This document shows positions 38,224 to 47,447 of a DNA stretch of 64,000 nucleotides, piece after piece. Location of the stretch: contig NZ_CP011104.1 in the NCBI RefSeq assembly GCF_001010285.1, forward strand, positions 4,030,001 to 4,094,000, given 5' to 3'. The first letter of the stretch is position 1, and each line of letters begins with the position of its first letter. The DNA is from Photorhabdus thracensis (GTDB lineage: Bacteria > Pseudomonadota > Gammaproteobacteria > Enterobacterales > Enterobacteriaceae). The notes below the pieces were generated by a model, which did no database searches, was not told where the DNA came from, and saw only the letters and a list, made by a program, of their open reading frames with translations. A program made the translations under genes and the position numbers.

Positions 38224-39432
38224 ATGCTTGTTAAGCGTTTAATTGCCACATTGGATGGGAAAATACAGGTATTAATAACTGCGTTGTTTGACGAGCAGTG
38301 GGAAAGGGCCAGGGAATTGATGAGTGAGCCATTGCGTATGGCGGCTGATGATCTGGCCTTAACTGCGCTGGCAGACAGTTTGTGTAACTCAGATATTAAT
38401 ATTATCTCCCGGCAGGAAGGCACTTGCCGTCTGCAACTAAATACCTTGAATGGAAAATTCAACCTTTATATTGGGCTGAAAGATCAGCTAATTAGTTCGC
38501 TTATGCTGGCTCCGTGCCCGCTACCTGATGCGCATGAAAAATCAGGTGTTTTCACCGAAAAAACACTAAGGGAGTTTGGTCTTGAAGATGTTCCTGACGG
38601 TCTGGTGTGCCTGCCATCCTCCCAAAATATTACAGCACTTGTACTATTGGTTGCAGGTTCTGGCCCACATTCGATGGATTATGATGTTGGACCTAATCCA
38701 CTGTTCCGCATGCTGGCACATGAATTAAGCCAACATGGTATCGCCAGTGTGCGTTTTGACAAACGCTACTATCGCGCCTGTCAGGGGAATACTGACTCTG
38801 AGGCTATCGATCTCAACACAGAGGTTATTGATGATGCCTGCAATATTTTAGTTGGTCTGATGGAACATGCTGAATTCTATAATGTGCCCGTATTCCTTGT
38901 CGGGCATAGTTTCGGCGGATATGTCAGCCCGCTAATTGCAAAGAATTTGCGGCAAAGATCAGGCAGAAATATTATCGGCATTGCGATGCTGGCTACGCCT
39001 TTTCGTAGTTTACTCCAGGTGATTTTATCCCAGTTACAAGATGTCAATTTGTCCCCGGAATGTACCGCCAGCCCAGATACCCGCGGGAAAAACACCACAT
39101 CCCTCGCAGATTTCCTTGCCGTGCCGGATAGCTATTTCAAGCAGCTTAAGGATTACCACGCATTTACCTGCTTAACCAGCTTGCCCGCAATGCCTCTATT
39201 CTTCGTTCAAGGCGATCAGGATTTTCAGGTTCCGCATGATATTGACTTCACAATGTGGAAAACCGCGTTGAAAGGCAATAAACAGGTGACGTTCAAACTT
39301 TATACGGGATTAAATCATATTTTGTTGCCCACGACAGGATATGCTGGTGGAGAGGATTATCTGCAACCAGGGCAGATCCCGGCGCAGGTGATTGCAGATC
39401 TTGTTGCATGGATCAGCCGCCACTCATCATGA
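38224..39432 (+). CDS. Alpha/beta hydrolase with N-terminal DUF3887-like domain
   Basis: 402 residues. The first ~95 form a small helical/sheet domain (LVKRLIATLDGKIQVL...). The rest is an alpha/beta hydrolase: oxyanion region LVAGSGPHSMDYDVGPN, nucleophile GHSFGG, acid in FVQGDQDFQV and His in GLNHILL. Members act as esterases or acyl peptidases. Its place by a carrier protein and NRPS debris suggests release or hydrolysis of a peptide product, which is inference. It converges on the carrier gene with an 18-bp gap. Confidence 0.75.
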   Translation: MLVKRLIATLDGKIQVLITALFDEQWERARELMSEPLRMAADDLALTALADSLCNSDINIISRQEGTCRLQLNTLNGKFNLYIGLKDQLISSLMLAPCPLPDAHEKSGVFTEKTLREFGLEDVPDGLVCLPSSQNITALVLLVAGSGPHSMDYDVGPNPLFRMLAHELSQHGIASVRFDKRYYRACQGNTDSEAIDLNTEVIDDACNILVGLMEHAEFYNVPVFLVGHSFGGYVSPLIAKNLRQRSGRNIIGIAMLATPFRSLLQVILSQLQDVNLSPECTASPDTRGKNTTSLADFLAVPDSYFKQLKDYHAFTCLTSLPAMPLFFVQGDQDFQVPHDIDFTMWKTALKGNKQVTFKLYTGLNHILLPTTGYAGGEDYLQPGQIPAQVIADLVAWISRHSS

Positions 39433-39449
39433 AACAGCAGACCGCGACA

Positions 39450-39677
39450 TTAATCTTTTGCCATTAGATTGACCCAGTCATTTATTGTCGGCCACCGGAC
39501 CAAATCCGCAAATTTGACTGGATACCCTGCATACTTTAGCCGATCAACCAGCATCAGCATTTTTATCGAGTCGAAACCGATATCAAAAAGATTTTCATCT
39601 GCCGGTATTGCCTCAATTTCTGGGTGAAGAGCCATGATTTCCCGGTGTAGAATTTCATACAAAAGCTGATTTTTCAT
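39450..39677 (-). CDS. Stand-alone carrier protein (ACP/ArCP-like)
   Basis: 75 residues starting at the ATG at 39677. NLFDIGFDSIKMLMLVDRL holds the phosphopantetheine-attachment Ser. The C-terminal end PVKFADLVRWPTINDWVNL matches the carrier domain of EntB/VibB-type aryl carrier proteins (a Trp-containing final helix). It would hold an acyl or aryl group for transfer. No partner adenylation enzyme is in the window. Confidence 0.82.
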   Translation of the reverse strand: MKNQLLYEILHREIMALHPEIEAIPADENLFDIGFDSIKMLMLVDRLKYAGYPVKFADLVRWPTINDWVNLMAKD

Positions 39678-39912
39678 TGTGTCTCCAAAAAGTTGCATTA
39701 AACAAAACAAACTACAATTCCCTGATCCCTTCGATCGGTGCGGATGCTGCTGCGCGATGTGATGGGTATACACCAAACACTATCGTGATGAAGCATGCCG
39801 AGTGATCATAAGTAAGATATTTGAAAAGAAACCGAAAGATAATTATGGGAAAAACTTGGACTAAGTGGGAAGTTATGGAGATTCAATTGTAAATCCTTTT
39901 CAGTATTTGAAA

Positions 39913-39945
39913 GGCAGACCGAACGAGAATCATGCTTAGTCTGCC
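39913..39945 (-). terminator. Terminator of the leftward phage early operon
   Basis: GGCAGAC and GTCTGCC, 19-nt loop, followed on the minus strand by TTTC. It lies 36 bp beyond the stop of the Mor-like gene. Confidence 0.55.
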
Positions 39946-39980
39946 ATCTGATTTTACTAAGCTCAATTAGTTTGACCTGC

Positions 39981-40349
39981 CTATTCAGACTCGTTATCGA
40001 ATAACTTACCTTGCAGGCGATCCAGTTCCTCCTTTCGAATACGTTTCACTACGCTGTAAATCCATTGAATAGAAACACCAAACTTACGAGCCAGATCATG
40101 ATGATTTTTACCGTTAAATTCGTTGAAAATCTCACGATCACGGAGGCTGACTTTCCAAACCATGCCCATAGGAAAATAGACATTCTGACCGCCCCAAACC
40201 TGCATCATATGGTTCGCAACAGCTTCACCAATTTGCTCGGCTAACGCAGGCTCAACATGGATTATTTCACTGACCGTGCAGGCTGTATGCTGTGCCAGTT
40301 CAACCAGCAACTCAGGACCTTTGCTACGAAAGTTATTCATATCATTCAT
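39981..40349 (-). CDS. Mor/C-family transcription activator
   Basis: 122 residues from the ATG at 40349, behind GAGGAAAA. The C-terminal part, REIFNEFNGKNHHDLARKFG then SIQWIYSVVKRI, is the Mor/C helix-turn-helix; the N-terminal part dimerises. In Mu, Mor activates the middle promoter and C the late ones. A single such gene is seen here, so it may serve both roles. It overlaps gemA by 8 bp at the end of the early operon. Confidence 0.85.
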   Translation of the reverse strand: MNDMNNFRSKGPELLVELAQHTACTVSEIIHVEPALAEQIGEAVANHMMQVWGGQNVYFPMGMVWKVSLRDREIFNEFNGKNHHDLARKFGVSIQWIYSVVKRIRKEELDRLQGKLFDNESE

Positions 40350-40779
40350 ACTTTTTCCTCGTGACGCGGTTCTGCCACTTATTAAGTTTTTCAATAATGC
40401 TGCTGGCTTGGTCTGAATCCAACCACTGTAAACCATCAATATCCGTTTCACGCTTAACCCAGTGAGCTAAGGCTTGTTCAGAATTATTATGAACAATACC
40501 TATAGATGCCATTTCCACCCACAATGCACGTATCTTCTTTGATTGGGGATGGCAATCTAATGGACGTGATGTTTTGGATTTATTAGGGGATTTAATCTTA
40601 AAACCGCGCTTTTTCATAACTTCCAAAACGCAAGTTAATTGCGGGATATCCATCTCCCGCGTAGAGGCTCTTATGGTTTCTGACAGTAGCATCTGACGAT
40701 ACGTATCCTCATCTAGTTTTAGATTACTATGTGCAATGTGAATAAGCTGAATAAGTTTCTGCTTTGCCATCTTATTCAT
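40342..40779 (-). CDS. gemA: GemA/gp16-like phage regulatory protein (DUF1018)
   Basis: 145 residues from 40779 (or 142 from the ATG at 40770, better spaced from AGAGG). KLIQLIHIAHSNLKLDEDTYRQML and MKKRGFK are typical of Mu GemA (gp16), reported to change host gene expression and DNA supercoiling. Leftward, next to the Mor-like gene. Confidence 0.82.
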   Translation of the reverse strand: MNKMAKQKLIQLIHIAHSNLKLDEDTYRQMLLSETIRASTREMDIPQLTCVLEVMKKRGFKIKSPNKSKTSRPLDCHPQSKKIRALWVEMASIGIVHNNSEQALAHWVKRETDIDGLQWLDSDQASSIIEKLNKWQNRVTRKKYE

Positions 40780-40907
40780 CCTCTGCTATATACTCTTTAA
40801 TTGAGTAAACTAAAATAGTTAGCGTTACTGGTCATGTAGAGAAAATAAAAGACCATGCCAGTGTTAATTTGATACCATTGAACCTTACTTTTCGGTATAA
40901 GACCGTT

Positions 40908-41099
40908 TTATCCATGAGTGGTCTCCAGTGGCTGTAAATCCCATGTTGCCACAGATACACCGTATTGCTGGCTACAATGTGGACAAACCAAGATTAAATC
41001 GACAACCCACTCACCAAACTCAGGAGTCTGGATAACTTTGGCTTGTTTTAGATTCATTTTTTCAACAGGTTGTTTGCAGTGATTACATGTTATTTTCAT
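40908..41099 (-). CDS. Small zinc-ribbon phage protein
   Basis: 63 residues. Two CxxC pairs, TCNHCKQ and LVCPHCSQ, spaced ~30 residues apart, would bind one zinc ion. Mu Com, a zinc-dependent translational regulator, has a similar size and layout, but I see no convincing sequence match. Early operon, leftward. Confidence 0.6.
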   Translation of the reverse strand: MKITCNHCKQPVEKMNLKQAKVIQTPEFGEWVVDLILVCPHCSQQYGVSVATWDLQPLETTHG

Positions 41100-41115
41100 A
41101 AGTATGTTCCTTACT

Positions 41116-41262
41116 TCATTTTCTGTTCAAATGGATAATTGAAAAATCTTCTTTACCTGAATTAATTGATATTTCATTAATATCTTTTACAACAGCTTTA
41201 TTTACAGAATTACGGGTGTAGGAAGCCGCTGTAGCTTTAAACATAACTTTTCTTTTTGCCAT
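41116..41262 (-). CDS. Small basic phage protein, 48 aa
   Basis: Starts MAKRKVMFKATAAS and ends DFSIIHLNRK. ACAGGG is 7-8 bp upstream of the ATG. It fills the gap between the zinc-ribbon gene and a 298-bp AT-rich stretch before the MuB-like gene. Not recognised. Confidence 0.45.
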   Translation of the reverse strand: MAKRKVMFKATAASYTRNSVNKAVVKDINEISINSGKEDFSIIHLNRK

Positions 41263-41560
41263 GTTTAATTACCCTGTTACTTAATAAATGTGTTTATTAA
41301 TACCAATATATTTTCTTCTTTTCCTCAACAAAGAAACCTTTTTTTCAAGTAGATCGACAATGAAATGCCGAACTTAATATTTCCAAAACTTCCATTTCTT
41401 TGGTTATGGTATGTTCCGTCCTTGTTGTAACCAACTTGAAATTAATAAAATCAGAAATTAGTCGAATCCACCTTGAATATTCAACTTGTTATAAGGCAAT
41501 TTTAATATGAATATTGTTAATATTAATTGTTAAGTAAAACTTTTTCTTATAATGATCTCT
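41263..41560. other. 298-bp AT-rich gap before the MuB-like gene stop
   Basis: No ORF with a ribosome-binding site on either strand. It may carry a promoter for the small leftward genes. Confidence 0.4.
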
Positions 41561-42733
41561 TCAGCTAACACTGCGAATGATATTGGCATCAACCATAGGT
41601 ATCTCATTAATTGCAGCCATGTTCATAGCTGCAATAATCAAGTTTCCGATAGCTAATGGATATAATAAACTAACAGTTTCTTTACTGCTATGCCGACTAA
41701 GACATAAACGGTCACGGATAGCACCAATAGCGCTATTATCTAAAATCTTGTTAGCCTTCATACCTACGCGACTAAATTTAAAATCCAGAAATGTTTCCAG
41801 ATAATCATTAAGAGGAAACAAATTAACAACTTCACAACGTTGCACTACTTCACGAACCTCTTGATTACGTTCAGATAGCTTCAATTCCAGCTCAGACTGA
41901 CCAATCAAAATGATCGATAATAGTTTTTTAAATCCATCTTCTAGTTCAAAGAATCGTTTAAGGTGTTTTAATGTCGGTAAAGGCAACGAATGTGCTTCTT
42001 CTATTATTAATACATGTTGGTAGCCTGCCCGTGAACTGTCTTTCAATATCTTGTGCAACTGGCGGAAGCGTGCTTCAGGCGATCGTTTCAAGTTTTCCAA
42101 TGGTGCTAAGGTATTCACAATAGATTCAGCAATGTTTGATGCTTTTAAGGTTTTACCTTTTACGTCATTGTCTTCCATCGCTAATACATAGGGTTCAATA
42201 ACAATAACGGGGGTATTTTCCCTGTTAATACGGTCAATAAGATCACGACGCAGTGTCGTTTTACCTGAACCCGATTCCCCTGATACTGCCAGAAAACCAC
42301 CATAGCGGGCTGTTTGATACATGGCTTCTCGTACATAACGGCTATCTGGAGTGACAAAAACATCTTCAGCACTTTGAATTGCATTATCTTCAAATGGATC
42401 ACGAAATAAACCAAAGTGCTTTTTCGTAGCTGGAAATAACACTTGTTTTTTTAGTAACATGTTTTCCTCCGCAGAAATGAGGGTTGTATTTTTATTATCG
42501 GTATAGGTGTCTGATTTATCGGTTGTTTGTACCACCTCAAAACTTTTTGCAGTATCGATACCTCTTTTTGCCAAGAATTCAGTAATACGCTGACGAATTG
42601 CACCTGCATTCTGTCGTGGCCATATATTGTGATTAACAATTTGAGCCAACGCCGCCGCTGAAATTCCTGCCGCACTTGCTGCTGCACTTTGCGTTAACTG
42701 ATGTGCCTGTAACTGCTGTTTAAACACCAGCAT
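41561..42733 (-). CDS. MuB-like transposition ATPase
   Basis: 390 residues. A helix-turn-helix lies at ~10-50 (LTQSAAASAAGISAAALAQI), as in MuB. The AAA+ domain shows Walker A SGESGSGKTT, Walker B VLIIEEAHSL, and sensor 1 ILIGQSE. In Mu, MuB-ATP binds target DNA, activates MuA and gives target immunity. Leftward, downstream of the transposase gene. Confidence 0.88.
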   Translation of the reverse strand: MLVFKQQLQAHQLTQSAAASAAGISAAALAQIVNHNIWPRQNAGAIRQRITEFLAKRGIDTAKSFEVVQTTDKSDTYTDNKNTTLISAEENMLLKKQVLFPATKKHFGLFRDPFEDNAIQSAEDVFVTPDSRYVREAMYQTARYGGFLAVSGESGSGKTTLRRDLIDRINRENTPVIVIEPYVLAMEDNDVKGKTLKASNIAESIVNTLAPLENLKRSPEARFRQLHKILKDSSRAGYQHVLIIEEAHSLPLPTLKHLKRFFELEDGFKKLLSIILIGQSELELKLSERNQEVREVVQRCEVVNLFPLNDYLETFLDFKFSRVGMKANKILDNSAIGAIRDRLCLSRHSSKETVSLLYPLAIGNLIIAAMNMAAINEIPMVDANIIRSVS

Positions 42734-42871
42734 AATAATCCCCCGTTAAGCGGCTATCTTTATTTCTGCATATGCTATTGATAATAAGAGATAGCAACAT
42801 CATTCCCTGGCAAAATATCCTGTATACTTCTTACGTTATAATGAGTTTCACGAAAACAAACTGTGTCTCTT

Positions 42872-42940
42872 TTATAAATAAACCTCAGTTGTATTTTGAG
42901 TTGTCAGTGAAAGCAGTGGATCATGAATTTTAATTGCCAT
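42872..42940 (-). CDS. Possible 22-aa leader or micro-ORF between MuA and MuB genes
   Basis: Reads MAIKIHDPLLSLTT then QNTTEVYL, with AAGGAAAAG upstream of the ATG. It lies in the 238-bp A-B gap. Too short to be sure. Confidence 0.25.
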   Translation of the reverse strand: MAIKIHDPLLSLTTQNTTEVYL

Positions 42941-42971
42941 TTTTCTTTTCCTTAATATACACCATGAAAAA

Positions 42972-44756
42972 TTAATTACCGTTAACAATACTGCGTGCAA
43001 CAGTTGTTGATTTCCCCATGAATTCATCAACCAACTCATCAATTTGATCTGTTGGAACACCATTAGGAAAGCATTTAACTATTTGCTGATAAAATTCACC
43101 ACACCATGCCTTACCATGTGATTGGAACCGTTCACGTAAAATTTTGACAACATCAACGGGGTTCATAAGCTGTTCAATTCGTGGACTATGTACCGTAGAG
43201 GCTTGTCCACGTTTTGGCATATACGTTGGTGCATCATTACGTTCAATATCCAAATATGGATCAAACCGACCATTGAGGGGAAGTGTTTTCAATTTACGTG
43301 CTATTTCAGTTTCAGCCGTGCTGTTTGTCCCCATGATTTTCTGTTCAACTTCGGCTAAATTACGTTGTGCAATTGTTTGAGGAATGGCTTGGAATTCACT
43401 ACCAATTACAGGTGCGCCGATGGCAAAGCCGTACTCATCTTTAGTAACTTCATTAACAAGATGGAAAGTATCAAAGCCATCTTCACCAGTAATGACTACT
43501 TGTGCCTCTTCGTCACGCCACGGATTGCGGGTGATCATGATTGAATCACCAACACTCACGCTAGGAACAGTACTGACGTCATACTCACGTCCTCTGAAAG
43601 ATACTCGCAAGGTTGCCTGTACTTTACGGCTTTCTGGTGCCCCAATTGCCAATTCACGACAAACGTTAATGGCAGGTGCTTTGACTAACTGTTCTGCTGT
43701 GATTTTTAGCCAGCAATCTGTACGGGTTTGTCCATGTCGGCTATGTATTGCACTGCGGTTAAACTTCATACGCCATAGCCGTGCCAGACGGTTAAGTTCA
43801 TCAATATTATCAACCTGTCGAAAACGTAAACCGGATTCGAAATTGCGTTCGATGATGTCACGCGCTTTTTCAACAGAGCCCGTAGCACGGGCGTTACGGG
43901 CCTTGTGTTGTATCATTTGAATGCCTAGGGCCTTACACAAGTTACGTAGTGTAGGTGCTGTCAAAGCAGAACCGGGGTCAGTAAATAAAATTTGAGGTAC
44001 ACCGTGTAATACATCTGCATCACCACGATCTTGCATTGCGTTAATCAACACAGAAGTAAAATTCTGACTGGTTTCACCGCCAAATAAGTATTCAACATAT
44101 ATCCAGCCACTTGTATGATCTGTTAATTCAAAAGACCAAACGCGATCATTAATGATACGAGCCAAATTTTTCGGCTTATTTTTATTAAATTCAGCCACAG
44201 GCATCATGCGTAATCCACTGTCAACTCCATTGTTTTTATTAGGATTTTTTAGGTAATACAGTACACAAATTGAGGCGTCTAATTCCCATACATGATTGGG
44301 GTGCAGGCTAGCCAATTGTAGGCTGGGTGCAGACACTTTCAACTGTTCAGGGTGAAGTTTGTACTGGCGCAATGCACGACTAATAGCATCAATGGATAAC
44401 GGTGAAAATTCGCCCGTTTCGGTATCAATATGGCCTGCATTAATCAGGCCGTTTGAACGCAGATCATTAACGGCCTGTTCGAGGCTATATAACCGTTTCC
44501 CTGTATTACGAGTGGCCTCCATCAATACCCCTGAGATCAAAGTTGCTTCTTCACGTGTCAGTGCGCTATTACCTGCATCGGAACGTTTCTTGCGTGGCTT
44601 TTTGCCGGAAACTTCACCAAGTTTTTTAATCAATGTTGAACGTGACATACACAGCTCTTCACAAGCCGCCCGATATATTGCCTCTTTGCTGCCATGTCCG
44701 GCTTTATGTGCTGCTTGTGCAATAGCAACTAATCGTTCGGTCATTGTGGTATTCAT
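42972..44756 (-). CDS. MuA-like DDE transposase, BcepMu type
   Basis: 594 residues. The N-terminal region (~1-60) has DNA-binding helices; the retroviral-integrase core begins near VWELDASI, with a second acidic site in FTDPGSA and the Glu in ATGSVEKARDIIERNFE; the beta-barrel YDVSTVPSVSVGDSIMI follows. It inserts and replicates the phage by transposition. Shorter than Mu A (663) because the enhancer-binding part is reduced. Confidence 0.9.
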   Translation of the reverse strand: MNTTMTERLVAIAQAAHKAGHGSKEAIYRAACEELCMSRSTLIKKLGEVSGKKPRKKRSDAGNSALTREEATLISGVLMEATRNTGKRLYSLEQAVNDLRSNGLINAGHIDTETGEFSPLSIDAISRALRQYKLHPEQLKVSAPSLQLASLHPNHVWELDASICVLYYLKNPNKNNGVDSGLRMMPVAEFNKNKPKNLARIINDRVWSFELTDHTSGWIYVEYLFGGETSQNFTSVLINAMQDRGDADVLHGVPQILFTDPGSALTAPTLRNLCKALGIQMIQHKARNARATGSVEKARDIIERNFESGLRFRQVDNIDELNRLARLWRMKFNRSAIHSRHGQTRTDCWLKITAEQLVKAPAINVCRELAIGAPESRKVQATLRVSFRGREYDVSTVPSVSVGDSIMITRNPWRDEEAQVVITGEDGFDTFHLVNEVTKDEYGFAIGAPVIGSEFQAIPQTIAQRNLAEVEQKIMGTNSTAETEIARKLKTLPLNGRFDPYLDIERNDAPTYMPKRGQASTVHSPRIEQLMNPVDVVKILRERFQSHGKAWCGEFYQQIVKCFPNGVPTDQIDELVDEFMGKSTTVARSIVNGN

Positions 44757-44808
44757 GTTATTACCCTTATTTCTTCAGTTTCTTTTCAAGCATTTTTTCA
44801 ATTCAAAT

Positions 44809-45765
44809 TTATTCATGTTCCTCTTCCTTATCCATCCATTCTGGTCGTTTGAATCCTTCTTCTTCTGCCTCCGCACCTTCTCTAGCCCAATCAGGTATAG
44901 TGTTACGTTCTCTATATTCAGGCAGATTAAAGTGGTTACGCAGGTTATGAATTTTAACTTCAAGGTCATCAAGTACGCCCGCCATAAACCCAATATGGCT
45001 AATGTCGGTACGTGTGGTATGGTCATTAAGCGCTTTAAATCCATTGAAAAGATTGGTGATAGCGGCATCAACAGCAAAAGACAATGAATTAACCTCTTGT
45101 GTCAAAGCTGCACCTTCTTCTTCAGGTTTTTCATGATTGATTCGGCGCTGAAGTTTGTGCTGGATTTCAGATTTCTCTTCAATCAAACTACTGACCAGTT
45201 CCTTTTTTTCCTGCGCCGTCTGGCGTGAAATATCCAGATCAGCGCGTGTATCACGCAGGGCTTTACGCAGTTCGCGGACAGACATACGATCAATATCATC
45301 TAATGTCAGACCAGCTACAGTGCCACCTTCAGCCAATTCAGACAGTTCATCATCGTCTTCAAGCATCAATTCATACAGTTTTGAACGTCCCAAAAGCGAA
45401 AACGTTTTCGCTTTTGTTTCTAATCCAGGTGAAAGAAATTTGAGTGCAGCTTGTGCCATTTTTTGGGCAATACGGGGTTCCAAACCGAGTTGATCCTTAA
45501 CGATGTTAACAAACTCGCCATGAGGTTCATTCTCTTTAAGAATAATGAGACGCTTCCCAGCTTCTAACATTGCTTCAGCACTCTGAGCCATGTAGAAACG
45601 GGTTTCATGGACAATGCGATCACGTTCATACGGCAAACCATCACCAAATTGCTCCATGATTTGCAGGCGGTGTGTTGTCATAGCGTTGAGATTGGCCTGC
45701 AGATCGTCGGCAAGTTGAACATCTTCGGCCAGTTTTACTGATGTTGTATTTTTTGAGCGTGCCAT
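44809..45765 (-). CDS. DUF3102 phage protein
   Basis: 318 residues. The segment HETRFYMAQSAEAMLEAGKR then ENEPHGEFVNIVKDQLGLEP is the DUF3102 core found next to transposases of BcepMu-like phages. A coiled coil covers ~165-215 (ADLDISRQTAQEKKELVSSL), and the tail is acidic. Function unknown. The stop is 52 bp from the transposase start. Confidence 0.8.
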   Translation of the reverse strand: MARSKNTTSVKLAEDVQLADDLQANLNAMTTHRLQIMEQFGDGLPYERDRIVHETRFYMAQSAEAMLEAGKRLIILKENEPHGEFVNIVKDQLGLEPRIAQKMAQAALKFLSPGLETKAKTFSLLGRSKLYELMLEDDDELSELAEGGTVAGLTLDDIDRMSVRELRKALRDTRADLDISRQTAQEKKELVSSLIEEKSEIQHKLQRRINHEKPEEEGAALTQEVNSLSFAVDAAITNLFNGFKALNDHTTRTDISHIGFMAGVLDDLEVKIHNLRNHFNLPEYRERNTIPDWAREGAEAEEEGFKRPEWMDKEEEHE

Positions 45766-45784
45766 TATATAAATCCCCTGTTAA

Positions 45785-46093
45785 TTAATTTCTGCTACCA
45801 GCTAGAACGCGCTGATTCATTTCTGTAATTCTGGCTTGAGTGTTAGCCATTTCATTAGAGAACGATTGTGCTATTTGCAGTAATTGCATACCTGGTGCAT
45901 ATCTGCCGCTACTCAGTTTTTGCGCTAGCCCTTCTTCTATTAATGTATTTAGTGCACGATTAATATTTGCGGGAGATTCCCCCAGTAATTCCGCTAATTC
46001 ACCATTACTCAGCCCAGACAAGGAATGACCACGTAGAGCCTTAAGAACCCGTAATATGCGCGTACCAGAACTGGAAACGTTAATTTTGCGCAT
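45785..46093 (-). CDS. Winged-helix DNA-binding phage protein (IclR-type HTH)
   Basis: 102 residues. SGLSNGELAELLGESPANIN then RALNTLIEEGLAQ is a helix-turn-helix with wing typical of IclR N-termini; there is no ligand domain. Early operon, leftward. Confidence 0.7.
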   Translation of the reverse strand: MRKINVSSSGTRILRVLKALRGHSLSGLSNGELAELLGESPANINRALNTLIEEGLAQKLSSGRYAPGMQLLQIAQSFSNEMANTQARITEMNQRVLAGSRN

Positions 46094-46159
46094 GTCACAT
46101 TCTCCCTTTTCAATATGTGATAATCTGTTACATAAAGTGATAAAATAGTTAGGCCAAAT

Positions 46160-46348
46160 TTAAATGCCTAAACTTGGCGTTTTCAGACCTAGCTTTACAG
46201 CTATTTCATGGGCCTTTCCGTAATTAGCTTTGGATTGTCCATTAAGAACTCGGTATACAGCTTCACGGGAATACCCGTTCTCCTGTGCCCATTGGGTAAT
46301 AGTGATGCCGTGTTGATGAAAGCGGCTTTTAATTTTCTCGGGTGTCAT
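46160..46348 (-). CDS. Ner/Cro-like small DNA-binding protein
   Basis: 62 residues from the ATG at 46348, behind GGAGG. TITQWAQENGYSREAVYRVL is a helix-turn-helix. Placed first in the leftward operon, divergent from the repressor, it matches the Ner position in Mu. Confidence 0.7.
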   Translation of the reverse strand: MTPEKIKSRFHQHGITITQWAQENGYSREAVYRVLNGQSKANYGKAHEIAVKLGLKTPSLGI

Positions 46349-46398
46349 GCTATGGCCTCCGGTAATGCAATGATGTTTGTACAATACATGACATTATT

Positions 46399-46414
46399 GT
46401 CCCATTAATGGGAC
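46399..46414. promoter_or_regulatory. Palindromic operator of the phage genetic switch
   Basis: GTCCCATTAATGGGAC, a perfect 16-bp palindrome, 25 bp before the repressor ATG. A second 8-bp palindrome TTGTACAA is at 46377-46384. Both lie between the divergent Ner-like and repressor genes. Confidence 0.7.
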
Positions 46415-46438
46415 TTGTAAAGGGTTTTGGTGACAAAA

Positions 46439-46855
46439 ATGTCTCTTGGTGAGAGATTAAAAAAAGAGCGTGAGCGATTGGGGTTTAGTCAGTCTGATTT
46501 CGCGGAGATGGTTGGTGCATCAAGAAAATCACAGATAAGGTGGGAAAAAGATGAATCTGCACCAGGAGCTGATGCTATAAGCCTTTGGGCAAAAGCGGGT
46601 CTTGATGTGTTGTACCTAATAACAGGTCAAGTTCAACAGTCAGCCTCTACCGCTTACAAAAACAGTGAGATAGATGCAGAATTACTGGGAAAAATTGTTC
46701 ATAAACTAGATTCGATGGCACAACAAGCTAATCGCCGCTGGACGCCCGATGAACTCGTCCTGCAATCATCAAAAATATATAACTTTTTAATTAAAGAGTC
46801 GGTTGTCGATGACAGTAGAATTGACAGAGTATTAAAACTGGTTGTTAATCATTAA
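46439..46855 (+). CDS. XRE-family phage repressor
   Basis: 138 residues from the ATG at 46439. LGFSQSDFAEMVGASRKSQI then RWEKDESAPGADAI is a lambda-type HTH; the C-terminal ~75-138 is a helical oligomerisation part without a peptidase site. It probably keeps the prophage silent by binding the adjacent palindromes. BcepMu has similar divergent regulators. Confidence 0.82.
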   Translation: MSLGERLKKERERLGFSQSDFAEMVGASRKSQIRWEKDESAPGADAISLWAKAGLDVLYLITGQVQQSASTAYKNSEIDAELLGKIVHKLDSMAQQANRRWTPDELVLQSSKIYNFLIKESVVDDSRIDRVLKLVVNH

Positions 46856-46871
46856 AAAATAAAGGATTTGC

Positions 46872-47408
46872 ATGGACAGAAGAGATGAAGAATTACAAAC
46901 ATTAGCAGGACAAGTTTTTGATAGCCTTAAACAACTTCCCCAAGATGGGCAGGAACGACAAATAACCATCAGCGTTGGTGGCAATAATCATGGTTCTATT
47001 CATGTAGGTTCAGTCGTCAATATTAACCCCATGCCATCTCGCCCGCGTGAGCTTCATGAAAGGGATAGTCGGGAATTACTTGCTATAAAACGAGAATTAC
47101 TTATAAAAAATAAAGATGCTAAATGGCATTATTACATCAATACACCTTGCCTGCTGTTACTTAGCCTCATGCTTATAGCATTCACGTTTGCCCTATGGAA
47201 CGCTTATATGATATTTTTTGGTGGAGGACTTACTAATGTATTGGTACTTAATGATAAGATATTGATAATCTTTATTTCTTGGGCCGTGCTGGTAATGCTT
47301 TGTGGAAAAAAAATGGACAAGCACAGGAAGATAGAAAATAGGATAATAGATGAAAATCAGAATGTTCTTGATACCATAGATGTAATCTTACGACGTAGAA
47401 ATTCTTAA
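46872..47408 (+). CDS. Two-helix membrane protein next to the repressor, unknown
   Basis: 178 residues. An acidic N-terminus, then a short beta-like, Gly/Asn-rich stretch (ITISVGGNNHGSIHVGSVVN), a basic helix (~65-85), and two membrane helices (~92-115 and ~125-147), ending in a charged tail. It starts 16 bp after the repressor stop, so it is likely expressed in the lysogen. This place often holds superinfection-exclusion or defence cargo. I do not recognise the family. Confidence 0.6.
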   Translation: MDRRDEELQTLAGQVFDSLKQLPQDGQERQITISVGGNNHGSIHVGSVVNINPMPSRPRELHERDSRELLAIKRELLIKNKDAKWHYYINTPCLLLLSLMLIAFTFALWNAYMIFFGGGLTNVLVLNDKILIIFISWAVLVMLCGKKMDKHRKIENRIIDENQNVLDTIDVILRRRNS

Positions 47409-47447
47409 AAATATAGTTATTTTCTATTTCATATAAGGGTATGGACT

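Noticed and set aside
40908-41099. Calling the zinc-ribbon protein Mu Com
   Set aside because: Same size and CxxC layout but no specific sequence match, and no mom-like gene in view.
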